This document shows positions 36,696 through 48,982 of a stretch of 64,000 nucleotides of DNA, one piece after another. The notes under the pieces were generated by a model. It was not told the DNA's origin. It did not search any database and worked only from the letters and a program-made list of their open reading frames with translations. Every line of letters begins with the position of its first letter. Position 1 is the first letter of the stretch. Origin of the DNA: Paramecium pentaurelia (Eukaryota; Ciliophora; Oligohymenophorea; Peniculida; Parameciidae); NCBI GenBank assembly GCA_905183005.1, contig CAJJDO010000080.1:348167-412166 (forward strand). The letters are read 5' to 3'. The position numbers and the translations under genes were made by a program.

Positions 36696-37679
36696 TCATT
36701 CTAAATATTTTTCTAAATCTGAAAGGTCCCTTGATTATTATTGATATGACTTTAAAATACTTTTTCTTTCCAATTATTTAACATATTCTTTTAGATTCTC
36801 TTCTTATTCTTATTATTACATTCTATAGCTATTTAAACATTACTGGGCTTCCTTGAAATACTTTGAACATTTATTAGCATATTCAACATTTAATGGTAAG
36901 TCTAATTATAATAGATTAATAAATTTGGAGATTTTATCTAATGTTTCTACTTGTCTAGTAGTATTATGATTTCCATCACATAATTCAAGTCTTTTATAAG
37001 ATTTACAATTTTCATAGAGCATTTATGAATGTCTTGGATGAACTAATTAATCAGTTTTTCCAGCAAGAAAATAAAATCGTTTAGTATTACTTTAAATACC
37101 AATACAATTAAGAGGAGATACTTAATCAATATCAAATTATGCTTCATTTATTATTTTGCTTCTAAGAAATGGCATAAAACCGTTGATCATAAATGAAAAG
37201 CATCCAAATTTTTGTTAACCTAATTCCTCTATAACAGTTCTTAATTAAGTAAATGCACTATCAGCAATATAAGTAGTAATTCTAGGATCTTGAGATAACA
37301 TGAGTGCAGTCACAGCTCCCATACTTCTTCCCCATAAAATAAATTCATCAACCTTACCAAAGCGACATTCTATATAGTTCATTAATTCTTTAACATCTTC
37401 ACTTTCATAAGTTCCCATAGTTATATATTTTCCTTCTGATAAACCACATCCAGCAAAATCAAAAATGCATAAATTAACTCCAGTAGCTAATAATCTATCT
37501 ACATACTATAATCCTTCTAATCTACAACTAGCATTGCAATGTAAATATATTAAACAACGATGATGAACAGATTCTTATACAAAATAACTAGCTTGAAGTT
37601 TTAGTTATCTTGATGTAAATTCAAAATCTTCTCTAATTATTGGAACACTTTATATAAAACGTGTTTTAGGACCTTTCAT
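36696..37679 (-). CDS. Alpha/beta hydrolase (ABHD17/serine-hydrolase type), 327 residues
   Basis: The fold's key pieces are visible: HRCLIYLHCNASCRLEG, the turn FDFAGCGLSEGKYITMG, and the nucleophile elbow LWGRSMGAVTALML with Ser in G-R-S-M-G. An Asp (AGKTDQLVHP) and a His (CDGNHNTT) follow at the places expected for the triad. Related enzymes are depalmitoylases and lipases; ABHD17 enzymes remove palmitate from membrane proteins. The last ~80 residues are a charged helix. It is intron-free, 328 codons exactly. An upstream in-frame stretch (NLFNITFRYGFT) without ATG suggests the real start may be in a missed exon. Confidence 0.82.
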
Positions 37680-37773
37680 AGTAAATCCATACCTAAAAGT
37701 TATATTGAATAAGTTCTTCTTGGTGGTCTAATTATCTATTTACAATAATCACTTATGAATGACATTAATATTA

Positions 37774-39658
37774 ATGCATTAAATTGTTGTTAAAGCACTT
37801 ATTAGAGAATTCCTCTTAAAATCAGGACTTACTGAAACATTAAATACCTTTGACAAAGAATACAAAGATAAGACAACTATAACAAAGATGGATGTAATTT
37901 TGTAACTTGGTCTTTCAAAAGTTGTAAAACGAAACAATTTATCATTGAAACCTTTAAAGAGTTTATTAGAAATCTTGGTTTCTCATCTTCTTAATAAAAA
38001 AGCATAATTGGAAGCATTAACAATAGCCTCAAAAGCTGAAAGGATTGAAGACATACCTTAAGATATTCCATATGATCCTAGTGTAGGTGCATCTCGTATG
38101 AATAAAATGAAGAAAAGACCTTAATCAGAATACAAACCTAAAAACTTAGATTTATCAAAAGAAGAAGAAGTAGTAATAGAATAAAAGGAGGATAAGAAAG
38201 ATGAAACATTTTCATCAAATAAAGGAACATTTGAAATATCAAGAAAATCTTCTACTAAATAAGTCCGATTATAAGACTATTAAGAAGATAAAATTGATGA
38301 TCAATCAAATTAAGATAAGAAAGAATTACCTAATTTATTATTAAGTCAACCACCTAAATTAATTAATATGAAAAAATAATCAGAAAAAAAGGAAGCTGAT
38401 TAAGTAATACTCAAAGATTAATAGGATAATAATTAAGATAATTAAACTATGAATATTAAAGTAGAATATTAAAAGTGCAATATTAAATAACATAATGTAC
38501 AACTTCCAATTTCAAATTTGAATTATGATAAATCAATAGGATTTAATTAAGGGAAAAGAAGACCTTAATAAAAAACTATAACATAACCTATTAAAAAACT
38601 ATTATTTTAAGGCACTATGACAGGATTACCTAAAAGTTGGTCATAACCATTTATTTTTAAAGATGAACCAACCTTTTTTGGATTACATTAATTAGAAGGT
38701 GGTCCATGTGGTGTTTTGGCCTCTGTTTAAGCTTACTATCTTAAACATTTTCTATTTTCTTAATCTAGCTATTCTAAAGTTTCTATAAAATAAAATTGTT
38801 TAATTGCTGCTTTATCTGATATATTTTATAAATCTAATAAAGAAAGACTTATTATAGCTATTCCAGCAAGGGATTCATCAATGAGTTAAGCTATAGGAAT
38901 TGAAAGTTGTGATCAATTAGAATATTAAATCAAATCTTTTAGTTATTTATATGAAATACTATTGGAACATGTATCTCTATTTTTTGGACAAAATGGAGTA
39001 ACTTTATTCTTTTATTCCCTTATATTAACAAAAGGTGTTGAATAAATTATTTAAGAAATGGATTCTGCCACAAATCCTTTGATTGGTAATCATGGTCATT
39101 GTACACAAGAAGCAGTTAATCTTATGTTAACTGGTAAGGCTATTAGTAATTGTTTTGATGGGTAATACTTAATTTAATAATTTATAGATGTAAATAAATA
39201 GATGAATTGAAAATTAAAGGAATTGAAGAAAGAAGTGAAATTGGATTTTTGACTATATTTGAACACTTTTAATATCTTGAAGTAGGAAAGAATTTGAAGG
39301 AACCTCTACTACCCATATGGGTGATTTGTAAAGAATATCATTATTCAGTCATTTTTGGTTGTAATAATGATGTAATTTAAGATAAACCATATTTAAGTAG
39401 GAAATAATATATATTTTAGAAAATAATTTGAAAGAATTTGATTTAGTTTTTTATGATGGATTAAATAATCCTGATGATCTAATAATAATTACAATAAGAA
39501 GATTAGGTGCATAGTTAGGCAAATAGAAAAAGAAGATTTAAATAGAAGGAGTATAATTTGATTCGAGTGATAAAGTTACACCTTTGATAGAATGTTTATT
39601 AAAAACAAAATATGGAGAATTAGAATTAGATTGGAATGATAGTATGCCAATATTATGA
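37774..39658 (+). CDS. MINDY4-like deubiquitinase with LisH-like N-terminus, 611 residues
   Basis: MINDY enzymes are cysteine proteases that trim Lys48-linked ubiquitin chains. The catalytic signature HQLEGGPCGVLASVQAYYLK contains the active Cys. GNHGHCTQEAVNLMLTGKA and, near the end, LPIWVICKEYHYSVIF carry the histidine region, followed by GELELDWNDSMPIL, the usual C-terminal strand. The N-terminus (VVKALIREFLLKSGLTETLN) looks like a LisH dimerisation motif, as in MINDY4 (FAM188B). Between lies a Lys/Gln-rich disordered linker. Two introns (26 and 23 nt) give exactly 612 codons. Confidence 0.88.
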
Positions 39659-39664
39659 AAAACT

Positions 39665-41506
39665 TCAATTTTTTTTTAATGTTAGTTATCTACAATTTAT
39701 TACATCTTGGATATGACATGAATTATTATTAATTTCCAAAATATAAAGTACATCTCCAAATTCTGAATATTTTGGTACTATCTAATCTGGACAATTATGA
39801 AGTGAATAAATTGAATTATTTATTGTAATAGGTTATCCTTATAATTATCCAATAGGTAAATTTAATTAATTTAAATTATCTATTGTTGCTGTTTAAGTAT
39901 TGAATGTAATCATTTTATTTGCATTTTTTAGATGTTTATAATAACCTCCATAAATTAGGATTTTCTATTCATCCAATTAAATACAACAACATCTTATAGT
40001 AGTAAATCCAGGTATCATGTTTTTAACTAATATGTTTTACCATCTTCTTTCTAAATTACTATATTTTTCTATTGAATCTAATAGAATTCCTCCTTATCCT
40101 TATCCAAAAAATGTGTATATAAATGTTTAATCTTCATTTTCAAATACACATGAAGAATGATGAGATCTAGGTTCATTCAAATTAGCAAACTCTTCCCATA
40201 ATTAAGTATTTACTATAAATCTCCAACATTTAGCAGTTACACCATCTTAAGTCTTACCACCAATTACATAGATAAATCCTTTTACATATATTAAACTATG
40301 ATGATTAACAGGTTCTAATAGATTAGGCAATTATAATAATCCATGAACATTATCAAATTAATAGAATTTTTAACTTAAATTTGAATTATGAATACCACCA
40401 CAAATATATAATATTAAATCACTTGTAATAAGTGTTTATGCATTTTCTGGTATTTTAGCACTTTCAGGAAGTGATATTAATTAATTCTCTTTTAATTAAA
40501 TATCATGTATAAAAAGAGTTTAACAATCAATTAAAGAATGTAAATATCTAATTCTAGATTGTTCTAAAATTACAATCTTTTAAATTTCTTCATTTTAATC
40601 AAATTATTAAATCAATTAATCTTCCAAATTCTATTCTGTAATTGCTTAAAGATAAGTATGATTTAATATTTGAGATTGAGCTAAGTTTTATGGATTAATC
40701 AAAGTCATCTTTCTTTCTAATCTTTGACTATTGTTCCTTTCCATTGTGAAATGTAATGTTTATCTAGGCTTTGGAGCTCTAATTTCAGTCTTATCCATAT
40801 GATTTTTCTCAAAAGTTATGCTAATATAATTTGAAAGTAATTAAGGTATATCTTATGTGAATTTATCATTTATTTTTAGATTTGGTTTCTTATACTCAAT
40901 TTTAGTTTTCTCAATAAATTAAGTAACATTTTCTCTCATTTTTTTTATTGATGCTTTAAAATCTCTTTCAAAGAACTCTGATATTTAAAAATCATTAGTT
41001 GATATATATTCATTTAATTCAAACATAATTTTTTCTAATTCTTCTTATAATATTTTCTTTTATGTTAAATTTGAATGATTAGATGTTAAAGAAATAAAAG
41101 TATGTTTTAGTTCATCAAAAAAATTAGTTACTGCCTATTATAAAATTGTTTAACTTCTTTATAATAACTATAATCCTATTCTTTATTATTCAACTAAATT
41201 ATACTCTGGTTACAATGTTTACATTAATAAATCTAATTCTTAACTTAAATCATTAGCCTCTTTCTAAACTTCACTTCTCAATGTACTTAACTCAACTAAT
41301 TGATGTATTTTTCTAAATTGCTTTATACTGTGTTCTACAACACATTTTTAACACATTGCTTTAGAACATCCTTTACACCAGAATTATAATATATTTTGAT
41401 GAGTAGGATTCTTACAATAAGCTCTGAGCTCATGATGATCTCCGCTCAACTTATTTTCACTGCCTTTGTTAAATTAAATATGATTCTATGATAATATGTT
41501 ATTCAT
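39665..41506 (-). CDS. B-box zinc-finger protein with a C-terminal kelch-like propeller, 613 residues
   Basis: Intron-free, exactly 614 codons. Near the N-terminus, ENKLSGDHHELRAYCKN with WCKGCSKAMCQKCVVEH has the spaced Cys/His of a B-box zinc finger. A coiled coil follows (about 70-250), then kelch-like blades to the end (NCPDQIVPKYSEFGDVLYI). This order, without a RING or SPRY domain, is common in ciliate gene families and may mark protein scaffolds or ubiquitin-related adaptors. Its ATG overlaps the stop of the upstream gene (ATGA). Confidence 0.68.
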
Positions 41507-42310
41507 TATTTTTTCGAATTCAATTTATAGTTATCCAATATTAATTATTGCATAGCCCGTTCTTCTGGACTCATAAATTAATCAAAATTCTCTTAGTCTC
41601 CAACTTCTGAATGGTCTATTGATGCTTTTGCCTTTGAATTTGAATTTTATCTTTTAACTAAGTGTTACTATTATTCTTTCATATTTAAATCTCTTTTTTA
41701 GTATTTTAATTATTCATAGATTAACTTTTATTGCATTAATTCATCTTCTGAAAATTTTAATCCTTCTATTTCAATTTATTCTTTTTTTACTGTTATATTT
41801 TAATTACTCCTTTTAGATTATTATCTTGACTAAAGACTTTATGTTCTTACATCTTAGTTGTTATTTTTATGTTCGAGAGTTCTTTTAGGATTCTAAATTT
41901 ATTTTCCTAATGGAGGTAAATTTGAATTCTTTGTCTTAGATGTTAATTATTTTTTTTCAAATTAGATTTCAAGATTTTTCACTTCTCCTTTAGGATTTAC
42001 TAATTTTTAATTATTATTATTATTACTCTATTACCTTATTCTATTTTAAGATGTAGATGGTTTAGTATTTTTATTGTTATGTCTTGAACTTAATAATGAA
42101 TTTGATGATGGAGGTCTATTAGGTTTATTAATTAATTATTTATCAATTCCAATTTATTCTTTTTTTTTATTATCCTGAAATACTTAATGTTATTAAAGTG
42201 TTTATTTATGAAATTATCCAAAATTTATCTCTTTTTATGGTAATTTATTTATTAATAATTATTATTACTATTACTATTACTATTACTATTACTATTACTA
42301 TTACTATTAC

Positions 42311-42367
<57 letters not shown>

Positions 42368-42944
42368 GGAACTTATTTTTATATCTTAATCTATTATGGC
42401 TATATATCTATATTAGATTATTTCTATTAAATCTTATGTTATTAATCTACTTCAATAATTTCATTATTTAAATTTTAAACTTTATCTTAAAAAGATGATT
42501 GTCTTTGAATTTGTTTCTCTTTTACTTCTATTTATTAACTGCAATTTTAATAGTGTTTAGTTAAATCCCGTTTCATTATGTAATTCTAACACATTTAACA
42601 TTTTTCAGTTCTGCTTCCACATTGATTCTCATGTTGAAATATTTAATCCATAGGGTAACTTAGTTCACAATACAAACATAATTTAGGCGTTTTTTGACAT
42701 TTATGTTTAGATAAATCTAGGAAATCAAAACAATATGATAACCATCAAATTCTTAGTAACAATACTAGCATTTTTCTTTTTTATGGTAATCTTCTTCATG
42801 AGATTCAGGATCATTTTTGTCATAATATTACCCACATCTTTCGCATTTAATATTGTAACGTATACAATAAGTTTCATGAAGAATTAGTTTAGTATCTGCA
42901 ATTAATTAGTTACAATTTGAACAGGGGCTACAATTTTCATTCAT
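41503..42944 (-). CDS. TRAF-type zinc-finger protein with a poly-Gln tract, 471 residues
   Basis: Cysteine/histidine units run one after another from the start: CSNCNQLIADTKLILHETYC, KCERCGQYY with HEEDYHKKEKCQYC, CLYCELSYPMDQIFQHENQC and CQMCQNYIMKRDLTKHYQNC. They resemble TRAF-type fingers of XAF1 and TRAFD1. After them is a poly-Gln tract of about 37 residues encoded by TAA and TAG on the minus strand (plus-strand repeat at about 42254-42366). A disordered Ser/Asn/Lys region follows, ending LILDNYKLNSKKQ. One 26-nt intron gives exactly 472 codons. Its stop overlaps the ATG of the next gene. Function unknown; protein or nucleic acid binding is inferred. Confidence 0.75.
42254..42366 (-). 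repeat. TAA/TAG repeat encoding poly-Gln on the minus strand
   Basis: On the plus strand this is (ACTATT) and (ATT) repeat. On the minus strand, in the frame of the TRAF-type zinc-finger gene, it reads as TAA codons followed by alternating TAG and TAA, all glutamine. The plus-strand Ile/Thr open frame over it is a shadow. Confidence 0.75.
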
Positions 42945-43405
42945 TTAATTAATAATCGAATATATTAGAATAAGACATAATTATTTTTAATCATTAAAAT
43001 AAACTTTATAATAGTATTCAATATTAAAATGGAATAAGGTTTTTATTAGATGTACTACTTTATTATTATTATAAATACAGTATAAAAGTCTAAAAAAATC
43101 ATGAATTATTTTATATTAATTTTATTATTTATGGTTTTAGACTATTAAGAATTCTGTACTCCATTTCAGAGATTAGGATAGTCATGAGACCTAAATTAAA
43201 TTACTGTGTTATTGGGATGATGGCAACTTCGATTATTAAGATAATGTTTCGAGGTTCCTAGATTCTCAAACAAAAATTTATTATATATATTTATTTTATT
43301 CATCTTTTCCTAATATTATATTTAATACTTATCTATATATTAAAGCTTTTTATATCATTATTCTAAAATATCCTTAATTTATTGTATATTGAATTCATTA
43401 ATATA
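42945..43405. other. Intergenic region with unresolved coding traces
   Basis: Near 43101 a plus-strand frame starts MNYFILILLFMVLDYQEF, like a signal peptide, and stops by 43182. A second frame just after it contains HETQIKLLCYWDDGNFDYQD. They do not join by an intron I can see. This may be a decayed or mis-split short gene; the rest is AT-rich promoter DNA. Confidence 0.35.
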
Positions 43406-43863
43406 ATGTTAATAAATAAATTCATCTATGTATACTTTATCACAGTGTCCATTATTTATGGATTGACAGCAATTGGATTCCTATTTAAATCGCTTAATCC
43501 AGTTTAAAAAGTAATTTATTATCTTTATAGAAGGCATTGTCAAAAGTGTTAAGATAATAACCATTATATAGTTATTTGAAATTTACTTATGGTATTATTA
43601 GCTTTGGAATATGTCTATTGTGGATTTATAATTTTGATCAAATATAAAAGCAACTTGAACATCTGGATTTGCATTTAGATAAGACTACCTTAGATTATAT
43701 TGAAGATAAAGAAGATTTATATAGAGATGAAAGAAATCTATACCTTTATGGAGGAGCATTTTTTGTCACTTTAGCTAATTTAAGAATATTGAGTTTAATA
43801 CATGATTATTATGAATCATATGACAGAACAGAGGCAGCATAGAAAAAAATAAAGGAATAATGA
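43406..43863 (+). CDS. BAP29/BAP31-like ER membrane protein, 145 residues
   Basis: Three hydrophobic segments: FIYVYFITVSIIYGLTAIGF, LKFTYGIISFGICLLWIYN and LYLYGGAFFVTLANLRIL. The stretch RDERNLYLYGGAFF resembles RAQRNLYISGFALF of BAP31, which sits in the endoplasmic reticulum and helps export membrane cargo. It lacks the long cytosolic coiled coil of animal BAP31; only a short charged end remains (YDRTEAAQKKIKEQ). One 20-nt intron gives exactly 146 codons. Confidence 0.7.
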
Positions 43864-43893
43864 ATTTGATAAAAATATAAATATTAAAAGTCT

Positions 43894-45322
43894 TCAACAT
43901 ATAAGTATTAATGGCAATGATCTCCATTAGATTTTATTACTAATTTAAGGAATACTAAAATCAGTCTGATTTTTAAAGTACTTTATTTTCTTAGAAGTAA
44001 TACATGTTATTGGATGATTGACTGTATTAGTATTAATTTCAGAGGTTTAAGACATTGAAATAGATTCAAAATTAGGCAATTCTGACAAAGATTTGATAAT
44101 GTTCTAAATCTATCCATATTATTCTGGAATAAAATATTCCTCACTTATCATAGATAAAGAATTAAAAATCTAATTAGGAATTGCATCAAAATATTCAATA
44201 TCTTTTTTAGCTGTTTCAAATTGATTGTCAAAATCTAATTGTTCAATTTTTAGTAACCCTTATATTTTATCAATTGGAGTAAAATAAATTTAAGTTGTTT
44301 TTAAATTAACCATACAAGGTGTAAGATCAATAAAATCTTCTTTTTTTAAAGTTTCAATATGTGAAATTGTTAAAAATATACTTTAATTTTTTTGATTAGA
44401 GAATTCAAGTCTATCTTAATTTTCTGATTTTATTACTACTGGCTACTTGCTGATTTTCCATTAAATCTTATTAATCAATTTATTTAGATCATCCTACACA
44501 TCTTCTCTCTTCAAAAGACAATTAAATCGATTTTTAACTTAATTCTCATTTCTATTCATACTCTTAGCTATTTCAGTCCACTTTTTACCTTTTTATTGAA
44601 TTTGATAAATTAATTCAAGATCTTCTGTATCAGTCCAAGGTTCATTAATTTTTAATAAAATAGGATCTAAATAGTTTATCCATCTCTCTCTAAGTTATTT
44701 ACAGGTTCGATATACTAAATTATTATTATTTATCTGATTTGCTATCAATTTCCATTTTTTATCTTTACTTTTATATTTTTCTTATAGAATTATAATTTAT
44801 TGATCTTCTTCTTATGTAAATGGCTGAGCTATTAAAGATGTTTTTAACATAGACTACCATTTTTGTCTTACATTATCTACACTTCTTCTAATTAGATATT
44901 GGCTTATTTCAATAAAGTCTTCATTATCCAAAAATCTACAATTTTTCTAATTAATTTAACAATACTTTCCAACAACCCAAACTAATACTTTTTTCTCATC
45001 TAAACTCCAACTTTTTTTATAATTTATAGAGAAGCGTCGACTATATAATTTGTTTTGAAGTCTAGAAATCTCATAATCATTAGGACAATCAGAAAAAGGG
45101 ATATTAAAATATTCCTTTAGATAAATGAAATCAATAGGAATATTTTAACAGCTGTCAAAAAACTTTTAGAATAATTAATATTGTTAATGTTGAGTTTCTA
45201 GTTTTTCTTAACTTTTTGCTATTTTTGAATTTATAAATACCTAAATGATCATGATAACTATGTTCTCTATGTGATTTTTGGAATTTAAACTCTGAACTTG
45301 AAAAACTAAAGTCTTCAAACAT
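43894..45322 (-). CDS. Myb/SANT-domain DNA-binding protein, 468 residues
   Basis: Two to three Myb repeats are readable. The clearest is EPWTDTEDLELIYQIQQKGK with WTEIAKSMNRNENQVKNRF; it is preceded by FTQEEDQQIIILQEKY and CKQLRERWINYLDP, which matches the R2 ending RERWxNHLDP of Myb proteins. An upstream SLDEKKVLVWVVGKY unit is a weaker repeat. It is probably nuclear and acts as a transcription factor, perhaps SNAPC4- or R2R3-like. The N-terminus is Ser-rich (MFEDFSFSSSEFKFQ). One 22-nt intron gives exactly 469 codons. The C-terminal half is disordered. Confidence 0.82.
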
Positions 45323-45858
45323 TCTTGTAAATATTAAAAAATAAAATCAATTGGAGAATCTTTGAATTCTTATTATAATTAAAATTTTATAGCATTTCAA
45401 ATTTTGACAATCTTTCTTTTAATTAGAAGTATTGTTTTGATTACTTATGAAACATTTTATATTGAATGAAGTTATAATGAATCTTAGGAAAAGAATATCT
45501 ATATTTTACAATATTTTTCATTTAAATTTAATAGGTAAATATTTATATATATGCCTTACCTATTAAAAAAATAAAAAATATTTTATTATCAAAATTATTT
45601 TATTAATTAACAATTAGATAATTTAGAATGTAAAATAGATATTCAAGTTTATAAGATTGAATTCTTTAAAAAGATTATATATATATTTTTTTAAGTTTAT
45701 GTTTCAATTTTTATTAATTAATTATCTTAAACAATAATATTATTTTAATAAAAATAAATTGAAAAAGGTTTTATAAATAAACTTTAATATATATATATAT
45801 ATAAATTATTGTATTTGCATTAATGTACATATCTTAACTTTATTTTATATATACATTA
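45323..45858. other. Intergenic with AT dinucleotide repeats
   Basis: Between two minus-strand genes. It holds an (AT)n run near 45787-45804 and poly-A/T tracts. No coding signal. Confidence 0.5.
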
Positions 45859-46950
45859 TCATAATATTAGAGTAAATAATTGTGATAAAAGTGTCAATAT
45901 CAATAAAATTACTATTGCTTTAGTTGTAAGTCTTATTTAATGTTCACTTAATTCAGGTAATTTGAATTATGAATTTTTAGCTATCAAAATTTAACTCTTT
46001 CTTTATAGAAACACATTTTGATCATCTTATTTTATTTTTTATTCTGTATGATCATCATTTTTATTTTTTTATTTTACATTATAATCCTTTTTTTCTTATT
46101 CTTCTGTTTGAAATTATTCTTAAATGAAATCATTAAAATCATTAGAATTAAATGTTATATTTCTAATAGGTTAAACTCTGATTTCTTTAACAACAATTTA
46201 TTTAGGTGATTGTTGTTTAGATTATTCAATTTTAAGATTGTCTAAATCATCATCATCTTTAGGCCAATCTGATGGATTGAATTCAGGAAAATCTTAGAAT
46301 TCTAATGGTTCTTCCTTTCTAGGTAGGTATTTTTCTTTAATTTTTTCAATCACTTATTAATTTACTTAATGAAGACCAATTTTCTAATCTATTTAGGTGA
46401 TGAGTCCATTTAATCTTTGATGTGTATTAATAATTTCTTCATTTTCTTCAATGATAGGAAGTTCTTTTGGGAGAGATTTAAGTTTAGTTTCAGGATTATA
46501 AAATTCAGGACTTTTATCTGTATGTCCATTATTTTTACCTTCAGGTGAATCAAAAACCTATTCTAGATTTTGTGCAAGTTCATGCAATGAATTATGAGAG
46601 GAATCATAATCACTGGATGTTTTGAGATGATGAAATTCTTCATCTTAATGAGGACTTTCTTAATTGTCAGATTTTCGATCAGAGAGTCTTTGAAATGTTG
46701 TAAAATATTTTTCACAATCCCTTTCAGTAAGCTTCTTGTATGGAGAAACTAGGAGCTGTTTTTCTTCAGGAAGAGTGTTATGAAACATTGTAGTAATGGA
46801 AGAAGTGAATGTGTCAGCAGTTCTATCCATACCAATATATTTGTGAATGATTTGATCAATATGGAATTCTTTATTAGGTGTGGAACAAGAGGACTTGCTT
46901 TTTTTAATGGGTTCTACGGTTATGGCACTGCCACATACTTATCGAAGCAT
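45859..46950 (-). CDS. Tail-anchored membrane protein of unknown function, 363 residues
   Basis: Intron-free, exactly 364 codons. The body is hydrophilic and disordered, rich in Glu, Gln, Asp, Lys and Pro (EFQDFPEFNPSDWPKDDDD), with a few helical stretches (KKLTERDCEKYFTTFQRL). The last 22 or so residues are a single hydrophobic helix, KAIVILLILTLLSQLFTLIL, ending at the C-terminus, as in tail-anchored proteins inserted after translation (SNARE-like topology). I see no SNARE heptad pattern. In-frame ATGs at residues about 42 and 57 are alternative starts. Its first ATG is only 16 bp from the divergent kinase ATG. Confidence 0.68.
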
Positions 46951-46966
46951 TCAGTTAATTATTTTA
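46951..46966. promoter_or_regulatory. 16-bp divergent spacer between two start codons
   Basis: Only 16 bases separate the ATG of the tail-anchored gene (minus) and the ATG of the kinase gene (plus). Any promoter must extend into one or both coding regions, or one start must be downstream of the ATG I chose. Confidence 0.5.
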
Positions 46967-48511
46967 ATGGCGAATCGACTAAAAACATAAATCCAATTTA
47001 GTGATGATTAATCTAATTCGAATTCATTTGAAACTAATGAAACCAAAAGATTTGAAGATCATTATGAATGTCTATAGACAATAGGTATGAAAATATAGTA
47101 ATAATGAGTGTAGGATAAGGAGCTCATGCAGTAGTAAAGACAGCAAAGAAAAAAGGAACAGATGAGATATATGCTGTAAAAATAATACGTTCAGGAGATT
47201 AAGAAATATAAAATAATGTTAAGAGAACATTCAATAATACTAGATGTCTAAAACATTCAAATATTGCTCAGGATATTGAATTATATATAAATGAGAAAAG
47301 TGAAACCTCTTATTTAGTTATGGAATATTGTAATTTTCCCAGTTTAGAGAGTGTAATAAAACAGCGTACATTGACAATAGAAGAATTGAAAGTGATTATA
47401 AAATAATTGTTGTTTGCCATCTAGCATTCTCATTCAAAAGGCATATGTCATAGAGATCTTAAACCTGATAATATACTTGTTAATTTGGATGAGAATAGTA
47501 TTCCACCTCATGTAAAACTTGTGGATTTTGGTGTCTCTCGTAGATTTGTATCCAAAGGATAAGAAATTGATATGTTAACAAAAACAGGCAATATATTTTA
47601 CTGCGCTCCTGAAATATATCATAAGAGCAGCTATTCAAAAGAAGTAGATATCTGGGCCATAGGAGTCATTATTTATTAATGTACTTTTCAAAAATTACCT
47701 TTACATTCTAATGAAATATCAGAATTTGTTGATTTATTAAACAATCCAGATAAATGGACATTCAAAGAATCTTTATGTAATATTGAATTACCATTATCAA
47801 ATCTAATATTGTCAATGTTGAATCCAAAATAAGAAAATAGAATAACAGCGGAAGAAGCTATTAAACATCCATTTTTTGAAATTGGAACTATACGTGATGT
47901 TATGGCTATGTTAAATTAAGATAATAATGAACGTGATAATTGTGGGAGATGTAAATCATTATAAAATAGTTTAAAAACAAATGAATTATGGGGAAATATG
48001 ATTAAGAAGTTATAAAATAGTGTTAATGAGAATGAAAATATTAATATTAATGATTTAGTACAAGATTTTGGGAATATTCATATTATCCAAAGACATACAG
48101 AAAAATGTGGTTAAATCCAATTATTGAATTCAGTTGGAAGTAGTAATGCTTTTATGAGTAAATTGGGATCCAGACAAGAAATACTTGATAAAAGTTGCGG
48201 TCTATAATTTTGTGGTTCATCAAGTATCACTAATTTGAAATAACTGTATAGATAAAACAATCCATTAAGATCCATTTGGAGATATTTGCAATATACAAAG
48301 TAGCTTAGAGATGAGAGAAGAACAAAATAATTTAAACAATAGATTATATTCATAATTTGAAACTAGTCCAAATGAATGGCAATTATAAACACAAAAGCAG
48401 AATATTTAATAAGAATAACAAGGTTCTAAAAAAAGAGGATCATAAGTTAATAGAATGTTTAATGAATTAGGTATTAAAGAAGTGGATGAAATTACTGAAG
48501 ATTAATATTGA
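46967..48511 (+). CDS. Ser/Thr protein kinase, CAMK-like
   Basis: The start is MANRLKTQIQFSDDQSNSNS; a 29-nt intron lies inside the glycine loop (ECLQTIGQGAHAVVKTAKK). Landmarks: catalytic K in YAVKII, CHRDLKPDNILV, VDFGVSRRFV, YCAPEIYHKSSYS and VDIWAIGVIIYQCTF, then ENRITAEEAIKHPFF. All catalytic residues are present. The CxP-type activation segment and sub-domain XI suggest a CAMK-like or related kinase. The C-terminal ~190 residues are Asn/Gln/Ser-rich with no domain. An intron of about 58 nt near 48250, unusually long here, gives 486 codons; a different splice is possible. Confidence 0.82.
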
Positions 48512-48982
48512 TCAATATTCATTGATTTCTTCATGTTTTTTTTAATTTTTTGATTTTTTTTGTGTATTCTTTATGGAAATTAGAATTTTGATTAATTTAG
48601 GAACTAAATAGTTTAAATAATTCTTGAAATTGAAGTTCAAATTCATATAACAAAAAATTATATTATTGAATATCAATTATCAATTTTTCTATCTTTTATA
48701 ATATTTAAGTAATTTGTCTAATTATTTAGTATTTGTTTGTGACATTTTATATACATTTTTAATTACATAATGACATTTAAAAATATGTTAAAGTTTCTTA
48801 AATAGTAATGATGAATATCTCTATCAATAGACAAATCTTAAATGTATAAAATAACTATTATTAACAGTTATGATAAACATTATATTTTGAAATTTCAAAA
48901 TTATAAAAATTATTAGCCAAATATTAGAATACTTACACATAATCAAAAAAAAAAAGTTACTAGGTTCAATAAATAAATATTC
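48512..48982. other. Intergenic, AT-rich
   Basis: No frame with protein signal. Poly-T and poly-A runs are frequent (for example near 48540 and 48945). It presumably holds the SSRP1 promoter. Confidence 0.5.

Noticed and set aside
42198..42389. Plus-strand frame of Ile/Thr repeats
   Set aside because: It is the antisense shadow of the poly-Gln tract of the minus-strand zinc-finger gene; the repeat alone makes it open.
45787..45804. AT dinucleotide run as a possible telomere or origin element
   Set aside because: Paramecium telomeric repeats are G-rich (C4A2/C3A3 type) and none are present; this is an ordinary AT microsatellite in intergenic DNA.
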